Below are positions 62,708 to 64,000 of a DNA stretch of 64,000 bases, in pieces. The notes beneath the pieces are model-generated. The model had not been told where the DNA came from. It was given only the letters and a program-made list of their open reading frames with translations, and made no database searches. A program made the position numbers and the translations under genes. Every line of letters begins with the position of its first letter. Position 1 is the first letter of the stretch. This DNA is from Cellulophaga tyrosinoxydans (GTDB taxonomy: Bacteria; Bacteroidota; Bacteroidia; Flavobacteriales; Flavobacteriaceae). The DNA lies in assembly GCF_900176415.1 (NCBI RefSeq), contig NZ_FWXO01000005.1, positions 1 through 64,000 of the forward strand, written 5' to 3'.

Positions 62708-64000
62708 GAACACCCTTACCATTTTACTAGTATTGATTTTTGGAGCAGTACAAGCACAAGATACGATTGAAGCTGCAACAGCTGAACCTATAAATGATGT
62801 GGCTCAAGTAAGCCAAGTTTCAGATTCCATAAAGCCATTTAAAAAAATAAAATTAGATGGAGTTGCCGCTGTAGTAGGTGATTATTTAATTTTAGAATCT
62901 GATATCGATAAAACTTTAATCGATTTACGTAATCAAGGAGTTTCTGCAGATGAGGTTTCAAGATGTGGGTTATTGGGTAAATTAATGGAAGACAGGTTAT
63001 ATGCGCACCAAGCTGTCCAAGATAGTATTCTTGTGGCGGATGATGAAGTAAACGCAACAAGTGATGCCCAAATAGCACAGTTGGTTTCAAAAGTTGGATC
63101 AATAGAAAAAGTATTGGCATTCTACAAAAAGCAAGACGAAGAAAGCTTTAGAGAAGAACTTTACAAGATTAACAAATTGCGTATGCTTTCTGAAAAAATG
63201 CAGCGTAAAATTGTAGAAGAAATAGAGATTACTCCAGAAGAAGTAAGACAGTTTTTCAATAAAATTCCAGAAGATCAGCGTCCGGTTTTTGGAGCAGAAT
63301 TAGAAATAGCTCAAATAGTTAAAAAGCCAGAAGCGCCGGAAGAAGAAAAACAAAAAGTCCTTGATCGTCTAAACAAAATTAGAGAAGATGTTTTGGAAAG
63401 AGGTTCTAGCTTTGCGGTAAAAGCAATTTTATATACCGAAGATCCTGGATCTAAGCAAAATGGAGGTTTATATACCGGTATCACCAAGCAAACAGGTTTT
63501 GCTAAAGAATTTAAGGATATGGCTTTTAGCCTAAATGTAGGCGAAGTTTCTGAACCATTTGAAACAAGTTTTGGTATTCATATTTTAACAGTAGATAAAA
63601 TATTAGGTCAGCAAAGAGATGTGCGCCATATTTTAATGATTCCTAAAGTGCCGCAAAGTGCCTTAGATGCTGCTAAGAAAGAACTAGATACTATTAGACA
63701 AGGTATTATAGACGGTAAATTTACATTTGCAGAAGCAGCTTTAAATTTTTCAGATCAAACCGAAACAAAATTCGATGGTGGTCAATTAAGAAATCCATCA
63801 GATTATGGCTCTAGATTTGAATTAACCAATATGGATCCTACATTCTACAATCAAATTAGAAATTTAAAAGATAACGAGATTTCTCAACCTATTTTAGAAG
63901 AAGATCCACGCGAAGGTACTAGTTATAAAATAATGAAAATCACCAATCGTTACGATGAGCATGAAGCTGATTTTTCAAAGGATTATTTAAAAATTCAGCA
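62694..64000 (+). CDS. Peptidyl-prolyl cis-trans isomerase, SurA-like (3' end outside window)
   Basis: This frame starts at the ATG at 62694 and runs to the end of the window without a stop, so at least 435 residues are present and the rest is missing. A signal peptide (1-22, AVQAQ) is followed by a SurA N-terminal domain (about 55-190, VAAVVGDYLILESDIDK). Two parvulin-like (PpiC) domains come next, at about 200-300 (FGAELEIAQIVKKP, with SFAVKAILYTEDPGSKQNGG and FETSFGIHIL) and from about 305 (RDVRHILMIPK, DQTETKFDGGQL). It overlaps the preceding gene by 14 bases, and the two should be co-expressed in the periplasm. Confidence 0.92.
   Translation, partial: MLKIKNTLTILLVLIFGAVQAQDTIEAATAEPINDVAQVSQVSDSIKPFKKIKLDGVAAVVGDYLILESDIDKTLIDLRNQGVSADEVSRCGLLGKLMEDRLYAHQAVQDSILVADDEVNATSDAQIAQLVSKVGSIEKVLAFYKKQDEESFREELYKINKLRMLSEKMQRKIVEEIEITPEEVRQFFNKIPEDQRPVFGAELEIAQIVKKPEAPEEEKQKVLDRLNKIREDVLERGSSFAVKAILYTEDPGSKQNGGLYTGITKQTGFAKEFKDMAFSLNVGEVSEPFETSFGIHILTVDKILGQQRDVRHILMIPKVPQSALDAAKKELDTIRQGIIDGKFTFAEAALNFSDQTETKFDGGQLRNPSDYGSRFELTNMDPTFYNQIRNLKDNEISQPILEEDPREGTSYKIMKITNRYDEHEADFSKDYLKIQ

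Noticed and set aside
1..64000. tRNA, rRNA, CRISPR arrays and insertion sequences
   Set aside because: I saw no cloverleaf-like or ribosomal RNA sequence, no regularly spaced short repeats and no transposase frame. The only large repeat is the Rhs tail duplication.

Overview
The window is an AT-rich chromosomal segment from a member of the Bacteroidota, almost certainly a marine-type Flavobacteriaceae. Supporting signs are type IX secretion (T9SS) sorting domains of both type A and type B, a PorP/SprF family protein, a TonB-dependent receptor with a carboxypeptidase-regulatory domain, the rpmB-rpmG-DUF4295-ftsY cluster, several Bacteroidota DUF families (DUF4369, DUF5916, DUF6249, DUF4295), and promoters of the flavobacterial TTG-N17-23-TAnnTTTG form. 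I see no tRNA, rRNA, CRISPR array or insertion sequence. Most of the window is ordinary housekeeping DNA.

Layout. 1-3475: the end of a large surface protein, a T9SS type B substrate and a PorP/SprF partner. 3616-5897: idi, a QueD/PTPS-like enzyme, manA and a small conserved protein. 5975-14972 (minus strand): DUF4369 lipoprotein, DUF819 permease, HAD phosphatase, DUF5916 outer-membrane protein, alpha/beta hydrolase and a PBP1A-type penicillin-binding protein. 15079-24538: S1/P1 nuclease, an AraC regulator coupled to an AlkB-like dioxygenase, DUF885 lipoprotein, MOSC protein, an ECF sigma factor with a membrane partner, DoxX and htpG. 24539-26962: a 393-base leader region with a hairpin, then a TetR-like regulator and an ABC1/UbiB kinase.

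26978-39073 (minus strand) is the accessory island and the most interesting part. A small T9SS type A protein with a YD-like motif lies directly upstream of a 2172-residue SpvB/FG-GAP/YD-repeat (Rhs, TcB-TcC-like) protein. Its C-terminal tip carries a PD-(D/E)XK signature (D2105, E2114, K2116) that resembles Tox-REase-7 nucleases. A HEAT-repeat protein, probably the immunity protein, follows after 8 bases. Further downstream lies an orphan tip: an 810-base copy of the Rhs tail with two frameshifting deletions, then two in-frame stops and a GIY-YIG-like toxin remnant. An intact leucine-rich-repeat gene with a strong AGGAGG site follows directly, probably a preserved immunity gene. Three small envelope proteins of unknown function close the island. 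I read this as a polymorphic-toxin locus where the active tip displaced an older one while the old immunity gene was kept.

39547-64000 returns to core functions: fabH, TonB-dependent receptor, CoA-binding protein, recR, a 2-oxoacid dehydrogenase E2, a DnaQ-like exonuclease operon (through an FAH enzyme, an Hpt protein and cinA), rpmB-rpmG-DUF4295-ftsY, an amidase, rimO, a DUF2339/DUF3999 pair, two beta-lactamase-fold hydrolases, and two overlapping peptidyl-prolyl isomerase genes, the last cut by the window end.
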